Assembly: GCA_016928195.1 (NCBI GenBank)
Contig: JAFGLF010000006.1
Span: forward strand, 1 to 64,000
Length of the DNA: 64,000 nucleotides
Direction of reading: 5' to 3'
Origin: Elusimicrobiota bacterium
GTDB taxonomy: Bacteria > Elusimicrobiota > UBA8919
Translations under genes and position numbers: made by a program
The notes under the pieces: model-generated
Told to the model about the DNA's origin: nothing
Databases searched by the model: none
Seen by the model: the letters and a program-made list of their open reading frames with translations, nothing else
Part shown: positions 16,694 to 26,265 of the stretch, piece by piece
How the letters are laid out: the number at the start of each line of letters is the position of its first letter
How positions within the stretch are numbered: position 1 is the first letter of the stretch

Positions 16694-17716
16694 GTGAAAG
16701 CAATAATTTTAATAGGCGGATTGGGTACCCGGTTGCGGCCTTTAACCTGCAACACACCCAAACCCTTGCTTCCTGTAATCAATAAACCATTTTTACTTTA
16801 CCAGATAGAACTTATTAAAAAGTACGGTATAAAAGATGTTATTTTATGTATGGCATATTTACCGTCTGAATTTAAAAAGTATTTCGGTAACGGTAAAAAA
16901 TTCGGTGTAAGAATTTCTTATGCAATAGAGAAAAATCCGCTTGGCACCGGCGGGGCAATTAAAAATGCTGAAAAATTTGTAAGGGGCCCGGTTCTTGTTT
17001 TTAACGGCGATGTTTTGACTGACCTGAACCTGGCAAAACTTATAAAAGTTCATAAAGCAAAAAAAGCAAAGGCAACTATTACACTTGTCCATGTAAAAGA
17101 CCCTACCAGTTATGGTCTTGTCGAAACCACAAAAAGCGGTAAAATCCTGCGGTTTTTGGAAAAACCTTCTTTTAATCAGATTACCTGCAATACAATAAAT
17201 GCCGGAACCTATATTTTTGAACCTGAGATATTTGAAAAGATTCCTCCTGGAATTGTATATTCCGTTGAAAGAGAGGTTTTTCCGACATTGCTTTGTGAAA
17301 AAATCCCGTTTTATACATACACCCATTCCGGTTATTGGATAGATATAGGTACAGTCGAAAAGTATTTACAGGTTCATTCTGATATAATGAATAAAATGAG
17401 AGAAAATATTTTGGGAAAAAAATCAAAAGTTGATAAAAGAATCAAGATTTTCGGAAGACTGGTTATGGGAAACGGCTCTAAAATCGGCAGGGATACAATG
17501 GTTATAGGTAATGTTTGTATAGGGAATAATGTTAATGTCGGAAGCAATTGTTATCTTTCGGATTGTGTTATTTTGGATGGAAGCCGGATAGATGACGGCA
17601 CTAAAATTGAAGAATCATTGGTTGGCAGGGATTGTATGGTCGAAAAGAATGTTCAGCTTCACGACGGCTGTGCAATCGGAGATAAAACAGTTATTAAAGG
17701 GTATAGTAAATTATAA
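16694..17716 (+). CDS. NDP-sugar (mannose-1-phosphate guanylyl) transferase-like
   Basis: A 341-residue nucleotidyltransferase. AIILIGGLGTRLRPLT is the nucleotide-binding signature with the catalytic arginine, followed by KPLLPVINKPFLLYQI. NGDVLTD is the metal-binding part, and EKP and YWIDIGTVEKYLQ are late family motifs. The C-terminal third is a left-handed beta-helix of hexapeptide repeats (GNGSKIGRDTMVIGNVCIG). This fits mannose-1-phosphate guanylyltransferase-like or glucose-1-phosphate nucleotidyltransferases. I chose GTG 16694, preceded by GGAGGGGCGG, rather than ATG 16598, which overlaps the previous gene and adds a lysine-rich leader made of AT-rich intergenic DNA. Confidence 0.88.
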   Translation: MKAIILIGGLGTRLRPLTCNTPKPLLPVINKPFLLYQIELIKKYGIKDVILCMAYLPSEFKKYFGNGKKFGVRISYAIEKNPLGTGGAIKNAEKFVRGPVLVFNGDVLTDLNLAKLIKVHKAKKAKATITLVHVKDPTSYGLVETTKSGKILRFLEKPSFNQITCNTINAGTYIFEPEIFEKIPPGIVYSVEREVFPTLLCEKIPFYTYTHSGYWIDIGTVEKYLQVHSDIMNKMRENILGKKSKVDKRIKIFGRLVMGNGSKIGRDTMVIGNVCIGNNVNVGSNCYLSDCVILDGSRIDDGTKIEESLVGRDCMVEKNVQLHDGCAIGDKTVIKGYSKL

Positions 17717-17719
17717 ATA

Positions 17720-17800
17720 CAAATTACACGAATGATAACGAATAACACGAATACTTTTGTTCGTGAGATTCGAATTTTTAATTCGTGACATTCGGGAATT
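17720..17800. repeat. ACACGAAT / ATTCGTG intergenic inverted repeat
   Basis: The words ATTACACGAATGATAACG and AACACGAAT on the left are complemented by TTCGTGA and AATTCGTGACATTCGGG on the right. It is the same family as the elements at 19614, 22297, 29393, 30541 and 61035. Confidence 0.65.
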
Positions 17801-17803
17801 ATC

Positions 17804-18130
17804 ATGAAGATTGTTAAAAAGCCTTGGGGATATGAGAAGTGGTTTGCAGTTGCAGAAAAATACGTTGGGAAAATTCTTTTTATAAAAAAAGGACGTCGTT
17901 TAAGCAAACAGTACCATAAGGTAAAACACGAGACTATTTATACTTTTAAAGGCAGATATATTATGGAGCTGGCTAAAGGTAAAAAATTGATGAAACAAGG
18001 GAGTGTAATTGTTATACCGCCAAAAAGAATTCATAGAATGTATGCAAAATTTTGCGATGTAATGCTTATTGAGGTATCGACACCGCAGGTTAAAGATGTT
18101 GTAAGACTGGAAGATGATTATGGGCGGTAA
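17804..18130 (+). CDS. Cupin, mannose-6-phosphate isomerase type II-like
   Basis: A 108-residue single cupin domain. KPWGYEKWFAV is the signature of type II phosphomannose isomerase / ManC C-terminal cupins. The metal-binding part includes SKQYHKVKHETIYTFKGR, and IPPKRIHRM has the second cupin histidine. It would interconvert fructose-6-phosphate and mannose-6-phosphate, or act as a sugar-binding cupin, next to the nucleotidyltransferase and the phosphohexomutase, which together would give an NDP-mannose type donor. It overlaps the mutase start by 17 bases. Confidence 0.82.
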   Translation: MKIVKKPWGYEKWFAVAEKYVGKILFIKKGRRLSKQYHKVKHETIYTFKGRYIMELAKGKKLMKQGSVIVIPPKRIHRMYAKFCDVMLIEVSTPQVKDVVRLEDDYGR

Positions 18131-19613
18131 CTCGATAAATATAAACTTTGGAACCGACGGATGGCGCGGTATTATAGCAAAAGATTTCACGTTTAAAAAT
18201 GTTAGAATTGTTTCCCATGCAATAGCAGACTATATAAAATCAGGCAGTAGGCAGCAGGCAGTAGGCAGTAGCCTACACCCTACACCCTATACCCTATACC
18301 CTGCCGTAGTAGTCGGTTATGACAATCGCTTTCTTTCCGAGAAATTTGCAGCAGAAGTCGCTAAAGTTATTTCTGCAAATGCTATAGATGTACACATTTC
18401 ACAAACAGCGGTAACCTCTCCATCAGTTTCTCAGTACTGTCAAAAAAATAATTGTATCGGAATAATGGTAACTGCAAGTCATAATCCTTCGGTATGGAAC
18501 GGATTGAAGATTAAAATGGAGTATGGCGGTTCTGTAACTGAAGAAGTTATAAATACTATTTCGTTAAATCTTTATAAAAATAGCGTAAAAATCAGTCCTG
18601 ATACCGCAGGGCGGAATATAAAAACAGTTGATATTCTGAAGGGATATAAAAAACATCTTAAGGCACTTATAAAAATAGGTTCAGGTATAAAATCAAGGGT
18701 TATTATTGATTCAATGTGCGGCAGCGGTTTGGGTATTTTTGAACAGATATATAAAGGGAAAGTATGTTCTATTCGCAACTACAGAGATCCGTTGTTCCCA
18801 GGATTTAACCCGGAACCAATAGAAAAGAACTTGCATGAACTGAAAAAAGAAGTATTAAAGAATAAAGCTGCTGCCGGATTTGCTTTGGATGGTGATGCTG
18901 ACCGTCTCGGAGTTATTGATGATAAAGGCCGTTTTTTGCCTCCTCATATTGTATTCCCTTTGATTTTATTATATCTTTTTGAGTATAAAAAGTTAAAAGG
19001 AAAAGTTGTTCAGACGATTTCCCTTGGATATCTTTCCGAACGTATCGCAAAGAAATATTCTCTTCCGTTTGAAGAGGTGCCTGTCGGTTTTAAGTACATA
19101 TGTGAAAAGATGTTAAAAGAGGATGTTTTGCTGGGCGGAGAAGAATCCGGCGGGTATGGATGGAAAGGCGGGATACCTGAAAGAGATGGTGTGCTGAATG
19201 CACTGCTGCTAACGGAAATGATGGTGAATTTAAAAAAGAAACTTTCATTTTTAGTGGATGACTTACAAAGAAGATTTGGCAAATCATTTTTTATGAGGAG
19301 AGATATCAAACTTTCTAATCCGGTAGATAAACAAAAATTTACCGAAGAAATAAAGAAAAAAATTCGTAATAATTCGGGTTTTAATTCGTCTGCCTCGCCG
19401 TCGTCAGGCGGGTGTCAATTCGTATCTTCTGTTGCAGAAATCAGAACATATGATGGTATAAAAATAATTTTTAATCCGCCGGAGGCGGGGTGGCTTTTAC
19501 TCAGGCCTTCGGGAACCGAACCGGTTCTAAGAACCTATTCGGAAACCTGTTCAATAGCCAGGACAAAAAAACTTCTTGATTTCGCGGAAAAAATTTGCTT
19601 TAATATAACATAA
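18114..19613 (+). CDS. Phosphomannomutase / phosphoglucomutase
   Basis: A 499-residue alpha-D-phosphohexomutase with four domains. FGTDGWRG opens domain 1; TASHNPSVWNG holds the phosphoserine; DGDADRLGVID is the metal-binding loop; GGEESGGYG is the sugar-binding loop; RPSGTEPVLRTYSE is the phosphate-binding loop. Two in-frame repeat insertions enlarge the protein: one near residues 43-62 between DYIKSG and VVVGYD, the other near residues 418-440 before VAEIRTYDG. In relatives both places are short loops. It would make mannose-1-phosphate or glucose-1-phosphate for the adjacent nucleotidyltransferase. Confidence 0.92.
   Translation: MIMGGNSININFGTDGWRGIIAKDFTFKNVRIVSHAIADYIKSGSRQQAVGSSLHPTPYTLYPAVVVGYDNRFLSEKFAAEVAKVISANAIDVHISQTAVTSPSVSQYCQKNNCIGIMVTASHNPSVWNGLKIKMEYGGSVTEEVINTISLNLYKNSVKISPDTAGRNIKTVDILKGYKKHLKALIKIGSGIKSRVIIDSMCGSGLGIFEQIYKGKVCSIRNYRDPLFPGFNPEPIEKNLHELKKEVLKNKAAAGFALDGDADRLGVIDDKGRFLPPHIVFPLILLYLFEYKKLKGKVVQTISLGYLSERIAKKYSLPFEEVPVGFKYICEKMLKEDVLLGGEESGGYGWKGGIPERDGVLNALLLTEMMVNLKKKLSFLVDDLQRRFGKSFFMRRDIKLSNPVDKQKFTEEIKKKIRNNSGFNSSASPSSGGCQFVSSVAEIRTYDGIKIIFNPPEAGWLLLRPSGTEPVLRTYSETCSIARTKKLLDFAEKICFNIT
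18243..18305. repeat. In-frame GGCAGTA / CCTACACCC repeat in the mutase gene
   Basis: Degenerate tandem units GGCAGTA are followed by units of the form CCTACACCCTATA. The centre forms TAGGC-AGTA-GCCTA (18262-18275), and the outer ends GGCAG and CTGCC pair. It encodes SRQQAVGSSLHPTPYTLYP, a stretch foreign to the family. Confidence 0.85.
19365..19421. repeat. Second in-frame repeat in the mutase gene
   Basis: AATTCG words (AATTCGTAATAATTCGGG and later CAATTCG) flank a GC-rich core with CGCC / GGCG arms near 19396-19410. It encodes NNSGFNSSASPSSGGCQF and keeps the frame into the conserved AEIRTYDG segment. Confidence 0.72.
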
Positions 19614-19712
19614 ACAACGCAAATATACGCGAATAAGAAAAAACAACGCGAATACACACAAATAATTAGAGACAATTAGCGTGAGATTTGCGACCATTCG
19701 CGTTATAGCGAA
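19614..19712. repeat. AACGCGAATA / ATTCGCGTT intergenic repeat before metK
   Basis: Left words AACGCAAATATACGCGAATA and AACGCGAATAC are answered on the right by GCGTGAGATTTGCG and CATTCGCGTT. It takes up the whole metK leader except the ribosome binding site. No SAM riboswitch pattern is recognisable. Confidence 0.68.
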
Positions 19713-19729
19713 GCGATTAGGAGGGAAAA

Positions 19730-20926
19730 ATGTTTGGTGGTAATTATGTTTTTACATCAGAGTCGGTAACCGAAGGACATCCGGACAAGGTTTGTGATCA
19801 GATTTCAGATGCGGTATTGGATGAGGTTTACAAAAAGGATCCGCCGTTGAAAAACAATTTCAGGTGCAGGGTTGCCTGTGAGACGTACATAACAGTGGGG
19901 CTTTTAATAGTAGGCGGTGAGATTACCACTGAGGCGTATATTGATGTACAGGATCTTGCCAGGAACGTGATTAAGGATATCGGATATACCCATGTAAAAT
20001 ACGGGTTCAATTATCAGACCTGCGGTATACTCAATGCGATAGGCCGCCAGTCCCCAGATATTTCACAGGGGGTCGGCAGAAAAGGGAAAAAGATCGGTGC
20101 CGGTGACCAGGGGCTTATGATTGGTTATGCATGTAATGAAACCAAGGAACTTATGCCTCTTCCTATAACATTAGCCCAGGAATTAACATTACGTCTTGCA
20201 CAGGTAAGGAAGAAAAATATTCTGAAGTATATCGGACCTGACGGTAAATCACAGGCTACAGTTAGATATGAAGACGGTAAGCCGGTTTCAGTAGAAAAAA
20301 TTGTTATTTCGACCCAGCATACCGAGGATTCGGTGGATAAAAAAACCGGGAATCTTGCCAAGTGGGCAAAGGATGAAATAATTGAGACTGTTATTCTGCC
20401 GATAGTTCCAAAGAAGCTTTTAAAAAAGTTTAGTTTTAAGAAAGATTGTTATATTAATCCGACAGGAAGATTCGTTGTCGGCGGTCCGCAATCCGATACG
20501 GGTATGACAGGCAGGAAGATTATTGTTGATACATATGGCGGTATGGCACCTCACGGCGGCGGAGCATTTTCCGGAAAGGATCCTACAAAGGTTGACCGGT
20601 CTGCATGTTATATGGCAAGATATATTGCAAAGAATATAGTCGCTGCCGGCCTTGCAGACAAGTGTATGATAGAGCTTGCATATGCGATAGGTGTGGCTGA
20701 ACCTGTTTCAATAATGGTAGATTCTCTCGGTACCGGAGTTTCGGATGAAAAACTCGAAAAAGCAGTAAGAAGAGTATTTGATTTGACCCCCAGAGGTATC
20801 ATTGAAATGCTTGAACTGCATAGACCGATTTACTGTCAGACAGCTGCCTACGGTCATTTTGGAAGAAAAGAATTCAGATGGGAAAAAACAGACAAAGCAG
20901 CAGCATTAAAAGCAGCAATAAAATAA
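19730..20926 (+). CDS. metK: S-adenosylmethionine synthetase
   Basis: A 398-residue enzyme making SAM from methionine and [23 protein letters not shown] holds the methionine-binding and catalytic histidine; [12 protein letters not shown] is signature 1, and [17 protein letters not shown] is the P-loop signature 2. Length is normal. AGGAGGGAAAAATG gives a strong ribosome binding site for the chosen ATG. It precedes ahcY, so the pair covers synthesis of the methyl donor and disposal of the S-adenosylhomocysteine product; the window also has at least two methyltransferases. Confidence 0.97.
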   Translation: MFGGNYVFTSESVTEGHPDKVCDQISDAVLDEVYKKDPPLKNNFRCRVACETYITVGLLIVGGEITTEAYIDVQDLARNVIKDIGYTHVKYGFNYQTCGILNAIGRQSPDISQGVGRKGKKIGAGDQGLMIGYACNETKELMPLPITLAQELTLRLAQVRKKNILKYIGPDGKSQATVRYEDGKPVSVEKIVISTQHTEDSVDKKTGNLAKWAKDEIIETVILPIVPKKLLKKFSFKKDCYINPTGRFVVGGPQSDTGMTGRKIIVDTYGGMAPHGGGAFSGKDPTKVDRSACYMARYIAKNIVAAGLADKCMIELAYAIGVAEPVSIMVDSLGTGVSDEKLEKAVRRVFDLTPRGIIEMLELHRPIYCQTAAYGHFGRKEFRWEKTDKAAALKAAIK

Positions 20927-20943
20927 ATAGTGATATAAAAATA

Positions 20944-22294
<1,351 letters not shown>

Positions 22295-22296
22295 CA

Positions 22297-22412
22297 GAAC
22301 GCGAATACACGCGAATAGAAAAGGAAACGCAAATTAACGCGAATGAAACAGACATAGATATTCGTCCGCCGCGGCGGAGTAATTCGGTCTTTAATTTGTG
22401 GTAATTTGTGTT
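22297..22412. repeat. ACGCGAATA repeat with TCCGCCGCGGCGGA core
   Basis: Left words AACGCGAATACACGCGAATAG and AACGCAAATTAACGCG run into the 14-bp perfect palindrome TCCGCCGCGGCGGA (22365-22378). Right words AATTCGG, TTTGTGGTAATTTGTGTTTCG complement the left side. The same 14-mer occurs at 51947-51960 and 61052-61065. Confidence 0.72.
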
Positions 22413-22436
22413 TCGTATGTATGTGCAAAATTCACA

Positions 22437-22465
22437 TTGACAAGAATGTGGATATTTGTTATAAG
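22437..22465 (+). promoter_or_regulatory. Sigma-70-type promoter for the outer-membrane protein gene
   Basis: TTGACA (22437-22442), a 17-bp spacer and TATAAG (22460-22465) lie about 40 bp before the start codon. The 12-bp perfect palindrome AAAGCCGGCTTT (22473-22484) sits at the expected transcription start and could be an operator or a short leader hairpin. Confidence 0.72.
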
Positions 22466-22506
22466 AAATATTAAAGCCGGCTTTCTTAAGAAATGAGGAG
22501 GTGCGT

Positions 22507-24234
22507 ATGTTGAACAAAAAGATGTTATCATATGTTTTACTTGTTCTCTTGTTCTCTTGTTCTCTTGTTCTCTGTCTTTATGCAGAATCATTTAAAATTT
22601 TAGGTACACGTCCGCTTAGTATGGGTGGTGCCTATGTTGCAGTCGGAGAGGATGCCATTACGCAGTACTGGAACCCCGCAGGTCTTGGTATAAATAAAGA
22701 TGTCGATTTGCAAATCCCGGTGGCTGTCAGGGCGGAGCTTACGGGTGATATTCTTGGTTCTGCAGACCGGCTTTCGGAGCTCTCCACTCAGTATACTAAA
22801 ATTTCAGAAGCACAGAAGGCAGGAAAATCCATTTCACTTGATCAGCTTTCAGCTTTTGCCAAAGGCATAAAAGAACTTAATGAGTTGAATGACCCTAAAA
22901 AAGGTGTTATTATAGATGTAAGTGGTGGTGGAAATATAAGAGTCGGACATTTTGCGATTTCTGTAAACAATTTTACATCAGTCGGTGCTGACCCGAATAT
23001 TGACATACAAAATCTCGGATTAGGTTCCGGAAGTTTTTCTCCGGAGTTAAGAAGGGCGGTTTCCAGGGTAACGATACCGGAAGAATACAGCGGTCTGGAT
23101 CTGGGGGATATTGTAGATGATTATAATGCGACTTACCAGGCGAGTAATCCCGGTAAAAATATTTATGATACTCCGTCCGATGCCTCAGTAGCTGCATCCG
23201 CAACCACACTTGCTGCAGGGTTTTTAAAGGATATTACAACAGAGCTTACAAATTTGGGAATAGATACATCAATAACAGCTTCTCTTCCTGCAGGACTTTC
23301 GGTTGAACAGGCAATAGCCAATGCTATTGTAAATGCAGCATCGGACCCTAATATTGCAGCACAGCTTGGAACTACTGCACTTACGCCTACGGAAATTTCG
23401 GAATATGTACAGCAAATAGAGGAAGTAAGACCTTTAGTCAAGACTATTTTGCAAAGTGCGGTTGCCGGGTCATCTTATGCTAAGAACCAGTCAAACCTAA
23501 CAATACGCGGTATATCAACATACGAGGCATCTTTAGGTTATGGAATGGAAGCGCCTTATGTCCAGTCAACAGAGGTTTTGAACGGATTTTTTAAAGGACT
23601 TTATGTGGGTGCCAATTTGAAATATATGAGAAGCGATGTCGGTTATTTAAAGGTTTCACCGTTGTCTGATGATGATGTGGATATATTTGATGATATTGAC
23701 AATAATAAGGAAACTTCAAATGCTATAGGTATGGACCTAGGATTTTTATTACAGAAAAGATTTTTTAACAAAAAAACCCATTTCGGACTTTTATTCAGAA
23801 ACATAAACGGTCCTTCCTTTGACCAGCCGCTTGCTGCACAAACGGACGGCGAGGGCTCGGATTATGAGCTCGACCCCCAAATCCGCGGCGGTTTAGCTTT
23901 TTGGCCGTTTAACTGGTGGACACTTTCACTGGATATGGATATAACTAAAAATGATACTCCATTGCCAGGTTACAATTCACGTCTTTTTGGGGTTGGAAAC
24001 GAGTTTAATATATTAAACAAGACATGGCTTAATCTCGCGTTAAGGTGTGGTCTTATGAAAAATACAGCAGAATCCTCCGCAAAAATGGCTTATACAGTTG
24101 GTTTCGGGTTAAATCTTTTCCATTTTGTTATTGATGCCGGTGCTGCTGTATCTTCGGAATGGGTGGAAATAGAAGACGGTACAGAAGTTCCTTCTTCTGG
24201 TGCAGGTGCAGTAACTGTTTCGTTTGACTTTTAA
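22507..24234 (+). CDS. Outer-membrane beta-barrel protein (TraF_2/UPF0164, PorV-related)
   Basis: A 576-residue protein with an N-terminal signal peptide (hydrophobic residues about 5-24, cut likely after LYA). The mature start, ILGTRPLSMGGAYVAVGEDA then YWNPAGLG, is the signature of the TraF_2/UPF0164/PorV barrel group. A long, low-complexity alanine/threonine-rich middle (about residues 190-320) is followed by alternating beta strands, ending in F. ATG 22507 is chosen since AGGAGGTG (22496-22503) has ideal spacing. The signal peptide is encoded through four exact copies of an 8-bp unit, which could allow frame switching. A role as a surface porin or secretion shuttle is inferred. Confidence 0.8.
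   Translation: MLNKKMLSYVLLVLLFSCSLVLCLYAESFKILGTRPLSMGGAYVAVGEDAITQYWNPAGLGINKDVDLQIPVAVRAELTGDILGSADRLSELSTQYTKISEAQKAGKSISLDQLSAFAKGIKELNELNDPKKGVIIDVSGGGNIRVGHFAISVNNFTSVGADPNIDIQNLGLGSGSFSPELRRAVSRVTIPEEYSGLDLGDIVDDYNATYQASNPGKNIYDTPSDASVAASATTLAAGFLKDITTELTNLGIDTSITASLPAGLSVEQAIANAIVNAASDPNIAAQLGTTALTPTEISEYVQQIEEVRPLVKTILQSAVAGSSYAKNQSNLTIRGISTYEASLGYGMEAPYVQSTEVLNGFFKGLYVGANLKYMRSDVGYLKVSPLSDDDVDIFDDIDNNKETSNAIGMDLGFLLQKRFFNKKTHFGLLFRNINGPSFDQPLAAQTDGEGSDYELDPQIRGGLAFWPFNWWTLSLDMDITKNDTPLPGYNSRLFGVGNEFNILNKTWLNLALRCGLMKNTAESSAKMAYTVGFGLNLFHFVIDAGAAVSSEWVEIEDGTEVPSSGAGAVTVSFDF
22541..22572 (+). repeat. Four tandem TTGTTCTC octamers inside the signal peptide codons
   Basis: TTGTTCTC occurs exactly four times in a row. 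As 8 is not a multiple of 3, gain or loss of one unit would change the reading frame of the barrel protein. Confidence 0.9.
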
Positions 24235-24235
24235 A

Positions 24236-24254
24236 TGTGGATAAGTTATCCACA
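24236..24254. promoter_or_regulatory. Inverted pair of consensus DnaA boxes
   Basis: TGTGGATAA (24236-24244) and TTATCCACA (24246-24254) form a perfect palindrome about a single G. Each half equals the consensus DnaA box. It begins 2 bp after the barrel gene stop. The function here is unknown; the local sequence has neither an AT-rich unwinding element nor a box cluster expected of oriC. Confidence 0.6.
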
Positions 24255-24294
24255 ATTGTTAGTAACCCTGTTAATAACTTAATATGCATGTCTG

Positions 24295-24322
24295 AGTAGG
24301 GCACCTTCCAGGGTGCTCTACT
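24295..24322. terminator. Hairpin after the barrel gene, possible terminator
   Basis: AGTAGGGCACC and GGTGCTCTACT form an 11-bp stem with one G-T pair and a 6-nt loop. TATTTTGG follows, so the T-run is weak. It could be a terminator or one more dispersed palindrome. Confidence 0.5.
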
Positions 24323-24339
24323 TATTTTGGTTATCAATT

Positions 24340-26232
24340 ATGAAAAAATTCCTTCTTATCCTTATAATAACTACTGCCTACTTTCTCTCCGCCAGCTGGC
24401 GGACTGTTCCCTGCCTCTTTTCTGTTCCACACATAAACGGTAAGGATCCCGGCCCAAAAGAATATGTGAGAAAAATACCTGATATACGCGTTCTTAAGAC
24501 TAAAGGTATGTCACAAAATGCAATTGCTAAAACAGTCGGTGCAATAGGAACAAAAAATATTGCTGTAATTCTGGTAAACTTTTCGGGTGCCGGGACCGAT
24601 ACATCCGGCAGTCACACAATGTCATCGGATGAGGTTTACGGGTTAAATGCAATATTTGATTACTTTAAAAATTTTTATAAAGAGGCGTCATACGGTCAAC
24701 TAAATCTTAATATAACATTTTTTTATTCAACCGGTTCAGCTACAACTTTAAGCGGCGGTGAAACCCCTTATACTCTTGCAGATACAATGTCATCCTATGG
24801 AGAGGATACTGATAGCTCGCTTTCACAGCTTATAATTGATTCTTTGAATGCCTGCGGAGGCGGTGTAACATCTGCTGGTTATGACGGCGTTATGGTTGCA
24901 CATGCCGGTTTTGGGAATGAGTCAACTACAAATGATGGGGATATCTGGGCTGCTTATGTCGGGCCATTTGCTCTAACCCATGGTTTTATTGACGGTACTA
25001 ATATTCCTGTAAAAGAGTCAGGCGCAAGTCCTATAGGCGTTGCATGCCACGAGTTCGGACATCAATTGGGGTTGTGGGATTTGTATTCCACAGGTGTGTC
25101 CGGAGGAACTTCGCAGGTAGGCAAGTGGTCATTAATGGACTATGGTGTCTGGGTTAAAAATGGAGCTAACCCTGCCCATCCATGTGCATGGGATAAATAT
25201 AAACTTGGCTGGTTGACACCTGTTGAGATTTCATCCGGTACGCACAGTTTGACAACTCATGCATTTGAGACATCGGCAAATTCTGTTTATAAATTAAAAC
25301 CCGTAAATTCCGATACTGAATATTTTCTTGTATACCATACCTCACGTACCGCATATTCTCCATATACTCCAGGAGACGGGCTTTTGATACTGCATATTGA
25401 TGAAGGAACAATAGACGGAGTAACACTTGCTCAAAGGATGGCTAACAATTCACTGAATAATTATTCTCACAGGACTGTTGATGTTGAAGAAGCTGACACC
25501 AGTGATCCTTATTTAAATTTTGGTGATTCTACTGATCTGTGGCCCGGAACAAGGATTACTTTCACGGCTCCTTATGCCGACAAATATGACGGACAAATGA
25601 GTATGCTGGCTGTTTTTGATATTACTAATCAGACGCAATATTCAAATTTTACCGTTTCGTATAAACCTTTTATCAGCGGATATGTTAAAAATGCAGCGGG
25701 CACAGGTTCAGAAGATGTAGTTGTACAGCTTTATACTGCATCGGGTAGTTATTCGGAATATATTACAAGTACGGATGGGTACTATGTTTTTACAAATCTG
25801 GAAAACGGCATTTATACGGTTAAAGCAATAAAATCCGGCTGGAGGTTTACACCAGAGAGTATTTCTGTTACGATTTCGAATTTGCATTCAACAGGTAATG
25901 ATTTCGCCGGAATTGCTGAAGTTAGTTATGTGGATTTAATAGGTGAACCTGACAATATAAAACCTGTAAATAATCTTTTTATACCGGGGCAGGAAAAAAC
26001 CACTATTTATTACAAGACCTCTGAAGCCGGGGATGTTACAATAAAACTATACACCCTTGACGGAAGATTTATAAAGACACTTTTGGATGAATATGTTAGT
26101 GCGGGTATAGGTTCTGTAACTTGGGACGGTAAGAATCTGGATGATAATACAGTGTCATCAGGAATATACCTTGTCCATATTATAGCGCCGAGCGGTTATA
26201 AGGCGATAAAAAAGATATGCGTAATAAGATAG
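24340..26232 (+). CDS. Secreted M6-like metalloprotease with C-terminal sorting-type domain
   Basis: A 630-residue exported protease. After a signal peptide (KKFLLILIITTAYFLSAS) comes a propeptide-like part, then a zinc-protease domain with CHEFGHQLGLWD (HExxHxxGxxD, near residues 235-247), typical of immune-inhibitor-A/M6 family enzymes. A carboxypeptidase-regulatory-like Ig domain (ISGYVKNAAGTGSEDVVVQL) follows near residue 445. The last 80 residues (TTIYYKTSEAGDVTIKLYTL to SGIYLVHI and KKICVIR) match FlgD-Ig or type A T9SS sorting domains. ATG 24340 replaces the upstream start, which lies in a hairpin. The signal peptide contains a palindrome-encoded insert. Secretion by a type IX-like route is inferred. 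Confidence 0.85.
   Translation: MKKFLLILIITTAYFLSASWRTVPCLFSVPHINGKDPGPKEYVRKIPDIRVLKTKGMSQNAIAKTVGAIGTKNIAVILVNFSGAGTDTSGSHTMSSDEVYGLNAIFDYFKNFYKEASYGQLNLNITFFYSTGSATTLSGGETPYTLADTMSSYGEDTDSSLSQLIIDSLNACGGGVTSAGYDGVMVAHAGFGNESTTNDGDIWAAYVGPFALTHGFIDGTNIPVKESGASPIGVACHEFGHQLGLWDLYSTGVSGGTSQVGKWSLMDYGVWVKNGANPAHPCAWDKYKLGWLTPVEISSGTHSLTTHAFETSANSVYKLKPVNSDTEYFLVYHTSRTAYSPYTPGDGLLILHIDEGTIDGVTLAQRMANNSLNNYSHRTVDVEEADTSDPYLNFGDSTDLWPGTRITFTAPYADKYDGQMSMLAVFDITNQTQYSNFTVSYKPFISGYVKNAAGTGSEDVVVQLYTASGSYSEYITSTDGYYVFTNLENGIYTVKAIKSGWRFTPESISVTISNLHSTGNDFAGIAEVSYVDLIGEPDNIKPVNNLFIPGQEKTTIYYKTSEAGDVTIKLYTLDGRFIKTLLDEYVSAGIGSVTWDGKNLDDNTVSSGIYLVHIIAPSGYKAIKKICVIR
24389..24402. repeat. Perfect 14-bp palindrome in the protease signal peptide
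   Basis: CCGCCAGCTGGCGG lies in frame just after the hydrophobic core of the signal peptide and follows the word ACTACTGCCTACT, which also borders repeats at 14552 and 18243. Confidence 0.82.
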
Positions 26233-26265
26233 AGGCATCGAAAATTGAAAATCTAAAATTTAAAA

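Noticed and set aside
19614..19729. SAM riboswitch upstream of metK
   Set aside because: The gap is filled by an AACGCGAAT-type repeat plus the ribosome binding site; none of the conserved SAM-I, II or IV motifs are visible.
24236..24300. Origin of replication
   Set aside because: Only two DnaA boxes in one palindrome, no box cluster, no dnaA/dnaN/gyrB nearby and no clear unwinding element.
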